Positions 52,379-62,496 are shown, counted from the stretch's first letter. The stretch is DNA of 64,000 bases from CAKZYD01 sp039814715 (GCA_039814715.1 JBCCAR010000013.1:1-64000); one strand, 5' to 3'. Made by a program: numbers and translations. The notes: a model not told the origin generated them from the letters alone.

Positions 52379-53266
52379 TTGCTGAATACTCTTGTCCGCG
52401 TGTTTTCGAGCGCCATCGCCGGGTTCATCCGCGACGAAGGCGTCATGATGGCTGGGCATCTCGCTTTCATCGGCTTGGTATCGCTGTTTCCTTTTGTCAT
52501 TTTTACCATTGCCGTTGCTGGCAGTGTTGGCGATACCAGCGCGGGGCAGGATGCGATCGTGCTAGCCCTGAGCTATCTGCCACCTGAGGTCGCGGCCGCG
52601 CTTTCCAAACCAATCAATCATATTTTGAGCGGCACCCCGCGGGGCATTCTGACAGCATCTGGCATCGTTGCGCTATGGACAGCCTCTTCTGGGCTTGATG
52701 CAGCGCGCGTTGCTGTGCGCCGCGCTTTCCACTGGGCTAAGGTGCAGCCCGCTTTAAAACGGCGCGCTCAGAGCATCGGCATTGCAGCAGTAGCGCCTCT
52801 CTTTGTCTTGCCGATCATGGCCTTGCAAATTGGCGGCCCTGCTGTATGGGACATGATTGGCGGCGCCTATTTTGATCAAGGCATCATAGAGCAGAGCTGG
52901 AAATTACTACGCCTCCTGGTCACACCCGCTGTTTTATTTTGCATTCTTTATGCAGCCTATTTCGTGTTTGCCCCATACCGAATACGCCCCATTGCCATCT
53001 GGCCAGGCGCGCTCACGACGGCGGTTTTGTGGCTGACAATCGCCAATGGTTTATCCATCTATCTGCGCAATCTAGCCGACTACCAGTCCACCTATGGGTC
53101 TTTGGCTGGAACTATGGTGACGTTGGTTTTTTTCTTCCTTCTAGCCATTGCATTTGTGTTTGGTGCCGAAGTGAATGCAGCTGTCACTGAACTGCGTAAA
53201 GGCGGCGACCTTGGCACGGCCCTAAGGCCCAGCGCGCCGACGCCCCAGAGCCCGCCAGACGCCTAG
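52379..53266 (+). CDS. YihY/virulence-factor BrkB-family membrane protein
   Basis: A 295-residue inner-membrane protein with about six hydrophobic helices. DEGVMMAGHLAFIGLVSLFPF (in parts) and SLAGTMVTLVFFFLLAIAFVFGAEVNAA are the family's marks. The biochemical function is not settled, though the old RNase BN name is not supported. I choose TTG 52379, with AAGG 9 bases before it. The open frame starts earlier inside the J-domain gene. aroC follows on the same strand. Confidence 0.83.
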   Translation: MLNTLVRVFSSAIAGFIRDEGVMMAGHLAFIGLVSLFPFVIFTIAVAGSVGDTSAGQDAIVLALSYLPPEVAAALSKPINHILSGTPRGILTASGIVALWTASSGLDAARVAVRRAFHWAKVQPALKRRAQSIGIAAVAPLFVLPIMALQIGGPAVWDMIGGAYFDQGIIEQSWKLLRLLVTPAVLFCILYAAYFVFAPYRIRPIAIWPGALTTAVLWLTIANGLSIYLRNLADYQSTYGSLAGTMVTLVFFFLLAIAFVFGAEVNAAVTELRKGGDLGTALRPSAPTPQSPPDA

Positions 53267-53342
53267 GGCGTCATTGCGCCTTGCGTTTAAAGAGGCCCAG
53301 ACTAAAGTGCCGCCAGCGCAACGGCTGCAGGATCGTCTTCTT

Positions 53343-54446
53343 ATGAGTGTAAACAGTTTTGGCCGGTTGTTCCGCGTCACAACCTTTGGGGAAAGCCACG
53401 GTATCGCAATAGGGTGTGTGATCGATGGCTGTCCGCCTGGGCTAGACCTCATAGAAGCGGATATTCAGCCGGCCCTCGACGCGCGGCGGCCAGGTCAGTC
53501 ACGCTATACAACGCAGCGCCGCGAGGCTGACCAAGTGAAGATCCTATCCGGCACCTTTGAAGGCAAAACGACAGGCACGCCCATTGCGCTGCTGATTGAA
53601 AACACCGATCAGTGCTCAAAAGACTATTCGGACATCAAAGACAAATTCCGCCCTGGGCATGCCGACTACACTTATCTGGCCAAATATGGCCTGCGAGATT
53701 ATCGCGGCGGCGGGCGTTCATCTGCTAGAGAGACAGCGGCGCGGGTAGCAGCTGGAGCAGTCGCACAGCAGGTTTTGGGTGATGACATCCGCATCGTTGC
53801 AGGCCTTGTGCAAATGGGTGGGCATCTCCTGCCAAGCGATGAGCGCGATTGGGACGCAGTGAACGATAATCCCTTATTTTGCCCATGCGCCAAAACAGCA
53901 GCTGAATGGGCCGATGCACTGGATGAAGTGCGCAAGGCAGGGTCCTCTATAGGCGCCGTCATTGAAGTGGCGGCAATGAACGTGCCAGCCGGTTGGGGCG
54001 CGCCGATCTATGGCAAATTAGACGGTGATATCGCAGCCGCCTTTATGTCGATTAACGCTGTGAAAGGTGTCGAAATCGGCAATGGAATGGCCGCAGCAGC
54101 GCTCACGGGGGAAGAAAACGCCGATGAGATGATCCTAGGCGACAATGGCGAACCAGAATTCCTTAGCAACAATGCTGGCGGCATTTTAGGCGGGATCGCC
54201 ACGGGGCAAGAGGTGGTTGCGCGCTTTGCCGTGAAACCCACCTCGTCAATTTTAAAGCCGCGTAAAACCATCGACCGAGCGGGACAAGAAACTGATATCG
54301 TGACAAAGGGGCGCCATGACCCTTGTGTGGGTATCCGCGCTGTCCCGGTTGGCATTGCGATGATGGCGTGCGTCTTGGCAGATGCAAAACTGCAGCATCG
54401 TGCGCAGACGCGGCGAGAAGGCCCCGCTGAGATTATCAGCGCTTAA
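53343..54446 (+). CDS. aroC: Chorismate synthase
   Basis: A 367-residue enzyme for the last step of the shikimate pathway, using reduced FMN to convert EPSP to chorismate. It begins MSVNSFGRLFRVTTFGESHG, the family's N-terminal signature, and has the conserved YRGGGRSSARETAARVAAGA and SNNAGGILGGIATGQ motifs (in pieces). The in-frame upstream codons (from 53274) are not family-like, so ATG 53343 is preferred. It converges with the rRNA methyltransferase gene. Confidence 0.95.
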   Translation: MSVNSFGRLFRVTTFGESHGIAIGCVIDGCPPGLDLIEADIQPALDARRPGQSRYTTQRREADQVKILSGTFEGKTTGTPIALLIENTDQCSKDYSDIKDKFRPGHADYTYLAKYGLRDYRGGGRSSARETAARVAAGAVAQQVLGDDIRIVAGLVQMGGHLLPSDERDWDAVNDNPLFCPCAKTAAEWADALDEVRKAGSSIGAVIEVAAMNVPAGWGAPIYGKLDGDIAAAFMSINAVKGVEIGNGMAAAALTGEENADEMILGDNGEPEFLSNNAGGILGGIATGQEVVARFAVKPTSSILKPRKTIDRAGQETDIVTKGRHDPCVGIRAVPVGIAMMACVLADAKLQHRAQTRREGPAEIISA

Positions 54447-55656
54447 ACAACGCAGCGAGCTCAACATGAGTAGACCATAAAAACTGCCCGACAGGCTGGA
54501 CCTCCTCTAAAGCATATCCGCCATCGACCAAAGTCCTGGCATCGCGCGCAAATGTAGCGGGATTGCACGATATCGCGATCACCGTATCAACAGCGCTTTG
54601 CGCTAGTTGCTCACTCTGTGCTTTCGCGCCGGCGCGCGGCGGATCAAAGAGCACGACGTCATAATCTTTAAGCTCTGGCGGTGTCAGTGGTCTGCGAAAC
54701 AAGTCGCGGTGATTGGCTTGCACCCCGTGCATCCCCTCTGGCCGAAGCGCTCTATGCATGGCTTTAACGGCCACCCCGCTTGCTTCAAAACCGTCGATCT
54801 TCATATGCTTCGCAAGGGCAAAGCTAAAGGTGCCTAGTCCGCAAAACAGGTCAGCGCCTGATTTACCCCCTTCGGCCCAGCGGCTGGCCGTATTACCAAG
54901 TGCGGCCTCACCATGCTTGGTTGCTTGCAGGAATGAGTTGACTGGCAACTCGACGGATGCACCGAAAATATGCATTCGCGGCGCTTCACTTTGCCAGAGA
55001 ATATCCACATCCGGTCCGTCTTGCCCAGTGATGCGCACGGCGCCGTCCAGCGCAGCTGCTAACACAGGAATATCTTGCAAAACATCCAGACGACGAAGCG
55101 GCAGCCCGTCTAAGTGAATATCTAGACCGTTGTCCGCCAACGTGAGAGAAGCGCGCGCCTTGGCCTTGGTTGGCAGACAAGACTTTAAAAAAGTCCGCAA
55201 GGGGCCAACTGCAGCTTCAAGTTGGGGATGCATGACCGCGCAATCGTGAATATCCTCGACCTCATGGCTGCGCTTACCGCTAAACCCTAAGTGAACGCTT
55301 CCACCCGATTTTTTTCCTGTGAGCGCAGCGCGGCGCCGTGTTGCTGGTAGACTGATCAGTGGTTCATTAATCTCAGCGCTGAGATCATGCTGTGCCAAAG
55401 CCCGAACGATTGGGACACTGAGCCATTGCGCGTAGTGCGCGTCAGAAAGATGTTGAAGACTGCACCCGCCGCAGGGCCCAAAATGCGGGCAGCGCGGCTT
55501 GGCCCGGTTCGCACCGGCTTCAATGCGTACAATACGACCACCTTCAACCCAGGCTGTGTCTCCTGGGACGGCGCCTGGCACAAAAATGGGGCGCCCGTCC
55601 ACCTGAGCGACACCATCTCCGCGCGCGCCGACGGCTGTCACGGTCACAGCCGTCAT
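54436..55656 (-). CDS. RNA m5U methyltransferase (RlmD/RumA-like, iron-sulfur)
   Basis: A 406-residue SAM-dependent methyltransferase. An N-terminal TRAM domain (about 1-55) is followed by a CPHFGPCGGCSLQHL iron-sulfur cluster motif (about 55-69). GADLFCGLGTFSFALAKH is the SAM motif, and FDPPRAGAKAQ and ISCNPATFARD (catalytic Cys) are the m5U family motifs. It probably methylates a uridine in 23S rRNA, position 1939 or 747, which cannot be told apart here. The start overlaps the tlyA stop by 4 bases. Confidence 0.9.
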   Translation of the reverse strand: MTAVTVTAVGARGDGVAQVDGRPIFVPGAVPGDTAWVEGGRIVRIEAGANRAKPRCPHFGPCGGCSLQHLSDAHYAQWLSVPIVRALAQHDLSAEINEPLISLPATRRRAALTGKKSGGSVHLGFSGKRSHEVEDIHDCAVMHPQLEAAVGPLRTFLKSCLPTKAKARASLTLADNGLDIHLDGLPLRRLDVLQDIPVLAAALDGAVRITGQDGPDVDILWQSEAPRMHIFGASVELPVNSFLQATKHGEAALGNTASRWAEGGKSGADLFCGLGTFSFALAKHMKIDGFEASGVAVKAMHRALRPEGMHGVQANHRDLFRRPLTPPELKDYDVVLFDPPRAGAKAQSEQLAQSAVDTVIAISCNPATFARDARTLVDGGYALEEVQPVGQFLWSTHVELAALFKR

Positions 55657-56396
55657 GGTTTTTCAGCGCCGATTAGAAATTCGACATTGCCTTTGGGGCC
55701 CGTGATGGGGCTCTTGGTGATCCCGTGCACCGTCCACCCCATATCAGCCTCGAGCCATTGCGCGATTTCTTCGCACACAGCATCATGTAGAGCCAGGTCA
55801 CGCACGACGCCGCCCTTCCCTACATCATCTTTCCCGACCTCAAACTGCGGCTTTATGAGCGCGATGAGCTTTGTATTGGGGCCAGCAAGAGACATCGAGG
55901 CCGGCAACACGGTTTTAAGCGAGATAAAACTGGCATCGCAAACAATCAGGTCTGGCCGAACCGCAATCTCTTCTTGCGTCAAATAGCGCGCGTTCGTCTT
56001 CTCTAGAACCGTCACACGGTCGTCGGACCGCAGCCGCCAATCAAGCTGACCATGGCCGACGTCGACTGCAAAGACTTGGGCTGCGCCGTGCGTTAACGCG
56101 ACATGGGTAAAGCCTCCTGTGGAGGCCCCGACGTCAACAACAATGCTGCCTTGAATATCCCAGCCAAAGTGCTGGAGGCCATGGTCCAGCTTCAAACCGC
56201 CGCGGCTGACCCATGGGTGATCTTTTTCTTTTAGCTGAAGCGCGGCGTCCTCTGCAATTTGCTGGCCCGCCTTCTCAACCCTTCGGTCACCAAGCATCAC
56301 CTTGCCGCCAAGAATGAGCGCCTGCGCCCGCGCGCGTGTTTCGGCAAGCCCCAGGGCGACTAAGCGTTGATCAGCACGGACTTTGCCCACAGGCAA
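55653..56396 (-). CDS. tlyA: TlyA-family rRNA 2'-O-methyltransferase (hemolysin A)
   Basis: A 247-residue protein with an N-terminal S4 RNA-binding domain (about 4-65, DQRLVALGLAETRARAQALI) and a FtsJ-like methyltransferase domain (SIVVDVGASTGGFTHVALTHGA and later IALIKPQFEVGKDDVGKGGVV, in parts). In mycobacteria TlyA methylates 16S and 23S rRNA; the hemolysin name is historic. It starts 3 bases after dxs and is followed by the coupled m5U methyltransferase gene, so all three are likely in one transcript. Confidence 0.92.
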   Translation of the reverse strand: MPVGKVRADQRLVALGLAETRARAQALILGGKVMLGDRRVEKAGQQIAEDAALQLKEKDHPWVSRGGLKLDHGLQHFGWDIQGSIVVDVGASTGGFTHVALTHGAAQVFAVDVGHGQLDWRLRSDDRVTVLEKTNARYLTQEEIAVRPDLIVCDASFISLKTVLPASMSLAGPNTKLIALIKPQFEVGKDDVGKGGVVRDLALHDAVCEEIAQWLEADMGWTVHGITKSPITGPKGNVEFLIGAEKP

Positions 56397-56399
56397 GCC

Positions 56400-58325
56400 T
56401 TAAGCTGTTTCAGTGGCCGACAGGCTTTCAATATCATTGTGACCGAGTGCTTTTAGGGCTGTTTCAACGATATGAACCGCGTTGAGGCCAGCTTCATCAT
56501 ACATCAGCGCTGGCTTATCTTGATCTATATAGCTGTCTGGCAATCGCATGGTGCGGATTTTCAGGCCATCGTCTGTTAAGCCCGCGTCAGACGCATAATG
56601 GAGCACATAAGCGCCAAACCCGCCTGAGGACCCCTCTTCGATGGTAATCAGCACGTCATGATCGCGCGCCAATTTGCGCACCAGGTCTTCATCCAGCGGT
56701 TTTGCAAAGCGCGCGTCTGCTACCGTCGTGGACAGGCCGCGTTTATCTAGGTCATCGGCTGCTTTATGGGCTTCTTGAAGACGCGCACCAAAAGAAAGGA
56801 TGGCGACTTTGCTACCCTCACGCAGAATACGGCCTTTACCAATTTCCAAAGGTGTTCCGCGTTCGGGCAATTCAAGACCAATGCCCTCGCCGCGCGGATA
56901 GCGGAAGGCAATGGGCCCTTCGTTATAATGAACGGCTGTTGCTGTCATATGCACCAGTTCAAGTTCATCTGCCGCGGCCATGACGACCATATTTGGCAGT
57001 GTGCATAAATACGCCACATCGAAACTGCCAGCATGCGTGGGGCCATCGGCGCCAACAAGTCCTGCGCGGTCCATGGCAAACTTCACTGGCAAATTCTGGA
57101 GCGCCACGTCATGCACAACCTGATCATAGGCACGCTGAAGGAACGTCGAATAAATCGCGCAGAAAGGCTTATAGCCCTCTGTCGCCAGTCCGCCAGCAAA
57201 GGTCACCGCGTGTTGTTCAGCAATGCCAACATCAAAGGCGCGGTCGGGAAAGGCTTTCTCAAAAGCGTCTACGCCGGTCCCTGACGGCATTGCGCCGGTG
57301 ATAGCGACGACTTTTTCATCCGCCTTCGCTTCGGCGATCAGCGCATTGGCAAACACCTTTGTATAGCTCGGCGCTTTCGGTGTTGGCTTGTGCTGTTTCC
57401 CCGTGATGACATCGAACTTTGCGACGCCGTGATATTTATCAGCAGAATTCTCTGCTGGTCCATAGCCTTTACCCTTTTGGGTCACGACGTGAACGAGGAC
57501 TGGTCCTTCTTTCGCATCGCGCACGTTTTCAAGCACGGGTAGAAGGTGATCCATATTGTGGCCGTCAATTGGGCCAATATAGTAAAATCCTAGCTCTTCA
57601 AACAGAGTTCCGCCGGTTGCCATGCCGCGGGCATACTCCTCCGCCTTTTGAGCCGCTTTCGCCAAGCTGGAGGGCAAACGACGAGCGACCTGCTTGCCAA
57701 TATCACGCAAAGACAAATAACTATTTGAACTCAGCAGCCGCGCTAAATAAGCCGAAAGGCCGCCCACAGGGGGCGCAATTGACATGTCGTTGTCATTCAA
57801 AATTACCACGAGCTTATTGCCGGCCTGCGCCGCATTGTTCATGGCTTCATAGGCCATCCCAGCCGACATGGCGCCATCGCCAATAACAGCGATACCCCGG
57901 CCTGATCCACCAGACAGCTTGTTGGCCATGGCCATACCAAGCGCTGCTGAAATAGACGTAGATGAATGGGCCGCGCCAAAGGGATCGTATTCGCTTTCCG
58001 CGCGCTTGGTGAAGCCCGACAGGCCATCTCCCTGCCGAATGGTGCGGATCCGGTCGCGCCTGCCAGTGATAATCTTATGGGGATAGCACTGGTGGCCCAC
58101 ATCCCAGATCAGCTTGTCATCGGGCGTATTGAAAACGTAGTGGATAGCGGTTGTGAGTTCGACAACACCCAGGCCGGCGCCCAAATGGCCGCCGGTTTGG
58201 CTCACTGCGTCAACCATTTCGGCACGTAGTTCATCGGCAAACTGGCGCAACTGGCTTGGCTCGAGTTTACGCAGGTCCGCCGGATAGGTGACCGTGTCCA
58301 GTAAGGGGGTTTCCGGTTTTGACAT
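56400..58325 (-). CDS. dxs: 1-deoxy-D-xylulose-5-phosphate synthase
   Basis: A 641-residue thiamine-diphosphate enzyme that starts the MEP isoprenoid pathway from pyruvate and glyceraldehyde 3-phosphate. GHLGAGLGVVELTTAIHYVF, DVGHQCYPHKI, GDGAMSAGMAYEAMNNA (thiamine diphosphate motif) and the transketolase central region with GIAEQHAVTFAGGLA are present. I choose ATG 58325. A GTG at 58337 is in frame but touches the ribosome site. It lies downstream of ispA on the same strand, so two steps of isoprenoid supply are linked. Confidence 0.95.
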   Translation of the reverse strand: MSKPETPLLDTVTYPADLRKLEPSQLRQFADELRAEMVDAVSQTGGHLGAGLGVVELTTAIHYVFNTPDDKLIWDVGHQCYPHKIITGRRDRIRTIRQGDGLSGFTKRAESEYDPFGAAHSSTSISAALGMAMANKLSGGSGRGIAVIGDGAMSAGMAYEAMNNAAQAGNKLVVILNDNDMSIAPPVGGLSAYLARLLSSNSYLSLRDIGKQVARRLPSSLAKAAQKAEEYARGMATGGTLFEELGFYYIGPIDGHNMDHLLPVLENVRDAKEGPVLVHVVTQKGKGYGPAENSADKYHGVAKFDVITGKQHKPTPKAPSYTKVFANALIAEAKADEKVVAITGAMPSGTGVDAFEKAFPDRAFDVGIAEQHAVTFAGGLATEGYKPFCAIYSTFLQRAYDQVVHDVALQNLPVKFAMDRAGLVGADGPTHAGSFDVAYLCTLPNMVVMAAADELELVHMTATAVHYNEGPIAFRYPRGEGIGLELPERGTPLEIGKGRILREGSKVAILSFGARLQEAHKAADDLDKRGLSTTVADARFAKPLDEDLVRKLARDHDVLITIEEGSSGGFGAYVLHYASDAGLTDDGLKIRTMRLPDSYIDQDKPALMYDEAGLNAVHIVETALKALGHNDIESLSATETA

Positions 58326-58401
58326 AGTGTTTCCCACTTCCTCGCGTCTTTACTTCACGCCCGATACATCTGGACGTGCAATTGGCTGCCAATCAAGGCG
58401 A

Positions 58402-59316
58402 TTATTTGTCTCTGGTGATGACAAATCGCGCAACCCCGCGCAAGAGCGAGGCCTCTTCACCAAAGTCTTCAATATGCTCAAGCGCCTGATCTATCAAAAA
58501 TTTTGATTGTTCGCGCGCTCGTTCGGCGCCCATTAGGGACACAAATGTCGCCTTACCTGCATCTTCATCCTTGTGTGTCGCTTTTCCCACAGTTTCCGGG
58601 TCGCCTTCCACGTCAAGGAGGTCGTCAGCAATCTGAAAGGCCAGTCCAACACTGTGCGCATAACCTCGCAGCGCTTCGCGGTGGAACGGATCGGCCTTCC
58701 CTAAGATGCCGCCAGCTTCAACCGAAAAACCAATGAGCGCGCCAGTTTTAAGGCGCTGCAAATGCGTGATAGCGCCAAGATCAAGCTCAGCAGCTGATTC
58801 GGCGGCAATATCGATCGCTTGCCCGCCGACCATACCGGAAAAACCCGATGCTTTCGCAAGAGCAGCAACAAGTTCAACGCGTACCCTTGGATCAGCATGG
58901 GTTTCTTCAGCTGCGAGCAATTCAAATGCTAAAGCTTGAAGGCCATCACCGGCCAAGATGGCGGTTGCTTCATCATAAGCCTTGTGGAGGGTCGGCTTGC
59001 CGCGGCGCAGGTCGTCGTCGTCCATCGCTGGCAAATCATCATGAATGAGCGAATAAGTGTGGATACACTCCACAGCTGTGCCCACTTGAATGGCGGAAAA
59101 CAAATCAACGCCAAATAGCTGCGCAGAGCCAACCACCAGCAGCGGGCGAAGCCTTTTGCCCCCGCCAATGCTGGAATAACGCGTTGCTTCTATAAGCTCT
59201 TTTTCAAGCCCATCACGCTGCGGTAACACAATAGACAACCGCCTATCGACTGCGCTTGCCGTCTCTTTCATGGCCCTAAACAGCGCATCAGATTGATCGG
59301 AGATGGTAGACGTCAT
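58402..59316 (-). CDS. ispA: Farnesyl diphosphate synthase
   Basis: A 304-residue short-chain trans-prenyltransferase that joins IPP units to geranyl and farnesyl diphosphate. Asp-rich motifs LIHDDLPAMDDDDLRRG and FQIADDLLDVEGD are intact, and GGKRLRPLL binds IPP. It is distinct from the long-chain enzyme at 43432. The start overlaps the xseB stop by one base (TAATG), and dxs follows, the classical xseB-ispA-dxs arrangement. Confidence 0.94.
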   Translation of the reverse strand: MTSTISDQSDALFRAMKETASAVDRRLSIVLPQRDGLEKELIEATRYSSIGGGKRLRPLLVVGSAQLFGVDLFSAIQVGTAVECIHTYSLIHDDLPAMDDDDLRRGKPTLHKAYDEATAILAGDGLQALAFELLAAEETHADPRVRVELVAALAKASGFSGMVGGQAIDIAAESAAELDLGAITHLQRLKTGALIGFSVEAGGILGKADPFHREALRGYAHSVGLAFQIADDLLDVEGDPETVGKATHKDEDAGKATFVSLMGAERAREQSKFLIDQALEHIEDFGEEASLLRGVARFVITRDK

Positions 59317-59582
59317 TAGGCGTCGAACGGCTCTGCAGCGTCAGCAGCTTGGCCATCTGCAGATTTGATTTTCTCGATTTTTGAGCGGGCACCATCGAGC
59401 TTCATTTGGCAGTGCTTCTTTAACGCATCGCCGCGCTGATAAAGCGAAATTGAGTCTTCGAGATCGACTGTTCCAGCTTCCAGCTTACTCACAATCGATT
59501 CAAGTTCAGCCATCGCCTGTTCAAAGCTCAGTGCATCAATAGGCTGCGGCTCTGCCGCGGTCGTGTCTGTCATCGGCCCCAA
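59316..59582 (-). CDS. xseB: Exodeoxyribonuclease VII small subunit
   Basis: An 88-residue protein matching XseB: LSFEQAMAELESIVSKLEAGTVDLEDSISLYQRG (shown in part) with its coiled-coil helices, then HCQMKLDGARSKIEKI. It binds several copies per XseA to form exonuclease VII. xseA is not adjacent. ATG 59582 gives the normal length. Confidence 0.94.
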   Translation of the reverse strand: MGPMTDTTAAEPQPIDALSFEQAMAELESIVSKLEAGTVDLEDSISLYQRGDALKKHCQMKLDGARSKIEKIKSADGQAADAAEPFDA

Positions 59583-59608
59583 AGTCCAACGTCTTGTTTT
59601 GGTGGGCG

Positions 59609-61318
59609 TTAACCCTGCTTCACACGTTGTTCGTAGGTTGCCTTTTCCTCTGCGACAAGCTCTTTCTTAGACAGTTTGCCCACCATCGTCTTTGGCAGCT
59701 CCTCGCGCACCTCAACGCTAACAGGAATTTCCACCTTTGAAAGCTTGGGCCGAATAAACTCCAAAAGTTCTTCAGAGGTGGTATCTGCCTCGTCCTTGAG
59801 CGTCACAAAGGCTTTCGGGGTTTCGCCGCGATAGTCGTCTGGAATACCAATCGCCACAGCCTCATGTACGGCTGGATGGGCGTAAAGCGCCTCTTCAATC
59901 CGCCGCGGAAACACATTATAGCCGCTCACCAAGATGAGATCCTTCATCCGGTCAACGATGAAGGTATAGCCATCTGCGTCCATATAGCCGATGTCGCCAG
60001 TGCGAAGGCGGCCATTGCTTAGAACGTGTTCCGTTTCGCCAACTTTGCGCCAGTAGCCACCCATGATCTGCGGGCCTTCGACGCAGATTTCCCCGGTCTC
60101 ACCGATATCTAAAATCCTATCGGTATTTTCGGGATCACAAATCACGATTTTGGTCCCTGGAATGGGCAGTCCCACGCTGCCGGTTTTGCCTTCACTATGA
60201 TAGGGATTGACCGCGACGACGCCGGAGCTTTCCGTCAAGCCATAGCCTTCACGCAAAATAGCGCCGCTGAGTTGCTCGAATTTATTTTTCAGATCCACAG
60301 GCAGAGGCGCTCCGCCAGAAATAGAGAGACGCAGGCTGCCAAGGTCATAGCGCTCCAGCCTACTATGATTGAGGATCGCCATATACATGGTCGGCACACC
60401 CGGCAGCAGCGTAATTTTCTCTTTGCCAATCGTGCGCATAACCTGATCAAGGTCGAACTTGGGAAGCAGGACAATTTCTGCGCCAATATACGTGGAGACA
60501 TTCATGACCACCGTCATAGCAAACACATGGAACAGCGGCAGCGCGCCCAGCATCTTATCCTCGCCAAAGACCAGTTGGGGGTCATATTGCGCGGTTTGCA
60601 CGGCATTGGTGTAGAGATTGGCGTGGCTGAGCTCAGCGCCTTTAGGCGTCCCTGTTGTTCCGCCAGTGTATTGCAGCACAGCGATATGCTGTTTTGGCTC
60701 GATATTGACTGGCTTTACGTTGCCATCATTGTCCGTGAGTTGGTGGAAGCTGATATGGGCGGCATTGTGCGGAACAGAAGATGATTCGCGGCGCTTGAAC
60801 ACCTTGTAGAGCATGTTTTTCGGAAACGGCAAAACTTCAGCGAGGGAGCCAACAATCAACTGACGTAGCCGGCTAGCCTCCATCACATCATGGATCTTCT
60901 CATACAGCATCGCGACATCAAGCGTCACCATGATGTCCACGCCTGCATCTTCCACCTGCTGGATGAGTTCTTCAGCCGAATAAAGCGGGGAAAAATTAAC
61001 AACTGTACCGCCCGCTTTCAAAATCCCGTGGAAACAAAAGATAAACTGCGGGCAGTTAGGCAGAAACAAGCCGACGCGTGAGCCACGTTTCACGCCAAGC
61101 GCTTGGAAACCATTGGCGGCCCGATTGACCAGGTCAGCTGCCTCTTGATACGTCCAGGACCGCCCGAAAAAATTCACAAATGGTGCGTCTGGCTGCCGCC
61201 TTGCCGAATCATCCAGCAGGTGAAAAAGCGGTTTGGGTGGGATATCCTGACCCCAATCAACGCCAGTCGGGTAGCTCGCCAGCCAAGGGAATTCTTGAGT
61301 ATCTAGGGCGGTATTCAT
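59609..61318 (-). CDS. fadD: Long-chain fatty acid-CoA ligase
   Basis: A 569-residue AMP-forming acyl-CoA synthetase. The P-loop is YTGGTTGTPKGAELSH (about 220), and EGYGLTESSG, GDIGYMDADGY and DRMKDLILVSGYNVFP are the core motifs, with the catalytic Lys near the C-terminus (KTMVGKLSKKEL). It activates fatty acids for beta-oxidation or lipid synthesis. An MBL hydrolase gene follows upstream on the same strand. Specificity for chain length is not evident. Confidence 0.9.
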   Translation of the reverse strand: MNTALDTQEFPWLASYPTGVDWGQDIPPKPLFHLLDDSARRQPDAPFVNFFGRSWTYQEAADLVNRAANGFQALGVKRGSRVGLFLPNCPQFIFCFHGILKAGGTVVNFSPLYSAEELIQQVEDAGVDIMVTLDVAMLYEKIHDVMEASRLRQLIVGSLAEVLPFPKNMLYKVFKRRESSSVPHNAAHISFHQLTDNDGNVKPVNIEPKQHIAVLQYTGGTTGTPKGAELSHANLYTNAVQTAQYDPQLVFGEDKMLGALPLFHVFAMTVVMNVSTYIGAEIVLLPKFDLDQVMRTIGKEKITLLPGVPTMYMAILNHSRLERYDLGSLRLSISGGAPLPVDLKNKFEQLSGAILREGYGLTESSGVVAVNPYHSEGKTGSVGLPIPGTKIVICDPENTDRILDIGETGEICVEGPQIMGGYWRKVGETEHVLSNGRLRTGDIGYMDADGYTFIVDRMKDLILVSGYNVFPRRIEEALYAHPAVHEAVAIGIPDDYRGETPKAFVTLKDEADTTSEELLEFIRPKLSKVEIPVSVEVREELPKTMVGKLSKKELVAEEKATYEQRVKQG

Positions 61319-61377
61319 GGGCCTGCTCCGGACCTTATTATTGTTTTAAAGTAGCGTAGACGGGTTAAGAAACCGCA

Positions 61378-62496
61378 TCAATCGGCTTGGCGCGAATATT
61401 CGATAAATCCAAGCCGGGTCATCGATGGCTGGGAAGTACGGCAATAATAAGCCACTCCGCCGCGCATGTCGCGCTCCACAAGCCCTGCTGTTTCCAGGAA
61501 CCGCAGATGCGCAATACTCTCCCCCGTCGCCATGGAGAGAAGCATCGGATTGTCAAAGCGCCGGCCAAACAGTGTATCGAGGGTTTCAAGAGCAGTTTTT
61601 GGGGTCTCGAGCTTGCGCGCAAGACGCTCAAGCTTCGCGCAATGACCATTGATCAACGCATCCAGACGGTGATGCAGCCCATAAAACGGTTCATTGTGGG
61701 ACGGCAGCACGAGACAGCTTTCCGGCAAAGCCTTGAACTTGTGCAACGATTGAAGCCAATCGGACATGGGATCGGCCTCAGGCTCTGTTGCATAAACAGA
61801 CACGTTAGAGGAAATGCGCGGCAGCACTTGATCGCCTGAAATTAAAACGTCCAGATCGCGCTGATAGAGGCAAGCATGTTCCGGCGCATGCCCCTTCCCG
61901 ATCCATATCTCCCAGTCGCGCCCACCAATATGCAGACTATCGCCGCCTTGGATGCGGTGATAGCTGATGGGGAGTTCAGACACCATTTTTGCAAAACTGC
62001 CAAAGCCGTTCTTGCGCTGCCCGTCGAGCAGATTTTCATCCCAGCCCGCTGCTTCAAAAAACGCAATCACTTCAGCAGGGGGCGCAGCGCGTACATCCAA
62101 GCACAAAACGCGGGTCATAAAAAACTCAGTACGCGTAATGTGGATAGGCGCGCCGGTTTTTTTGTGCAGCCAGCCTGCCAAGCCTATGTGATCGGGATGG
62201 TAATGCGTCACGATGATTTTCGTGACAGAGCGTCCCGCGATGTGCCCATCAAACAGCTGGTCCCAAAGGCCTTTGGTCTCCTGGGTATTAAGCCCAGTAT
62301 CAACGAGAACGACGCCGTCTCCATCCTCTAAAATCCATAGGTTGATATGATCCAGGCTCATGGGCAGCGGCATGCGCAGCCAGTAGACCCCTTTCGCCAC
62401 CTCCATAACGTCACCACCCGCGGGAAGTGCGTCAAACGGGTAGCGCAGCTCCGCTGTTTTGGAGTCGCCGTCTGAGAATGTGGATTGATCGCTCAT
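61378..62496 (-). CDS. MBL-fold metallohydrolase with C-terminal winged helix
   Basis: A 372-residue metallo-beta-lactamase-fold protein: HYHPDHIGLAGWL holds the HxHxDH metal site, and VLISGDQVLPRISSNVSV, HNEPFYGLHHRLDAL and a C-terminal winged-helix-like part (about 300-365) follow. The N-terminal part is longer than in the 46021 hydrolase. It lies upstream of fadD on the same strand, so a lipid-related thioester hydrolase is possible, but that is a guess from position. Confidence 0.83.
   Translation of the reverse strand: MSDQSTFSDGDSKTAELRYPFDALPAGGDVMEVAKGVYWLRMPLPMSLDHINLWILEDGDGVVLVDTGLNTQETKGLWDQLFDGHIAGRSVTKIIVTHYHPDHIGLAGWLHKKTGAPIHITRTEFFMTRVLCLDVRAAPPAEVIAFFEAAGWDENLLDGQRKNGFGSFAKMVSELPISYHRIQGGDSLHIGGRDWEIWIGKGHAPEHACLYQRDLDVLISGDQVLPRISSNVSVYATEPEADPMSDWLQSLHKFKALPESCLVLPSHNEPFYGLHHRLDALINGHCAKLERLARKLETPKTALETLDTLFGRRFDNPMLLSMATGESIAHLRFLETAGLVERDMRGGVAYYCRTSQPSMTRLGFIEYSRQAD

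Noticed and set aside
54713..55117. Plus-strand open frame opposite the m5U methyltransferase gene
   Set aside because: Complement of conserved methyltransferase codons. No similarity of its own.
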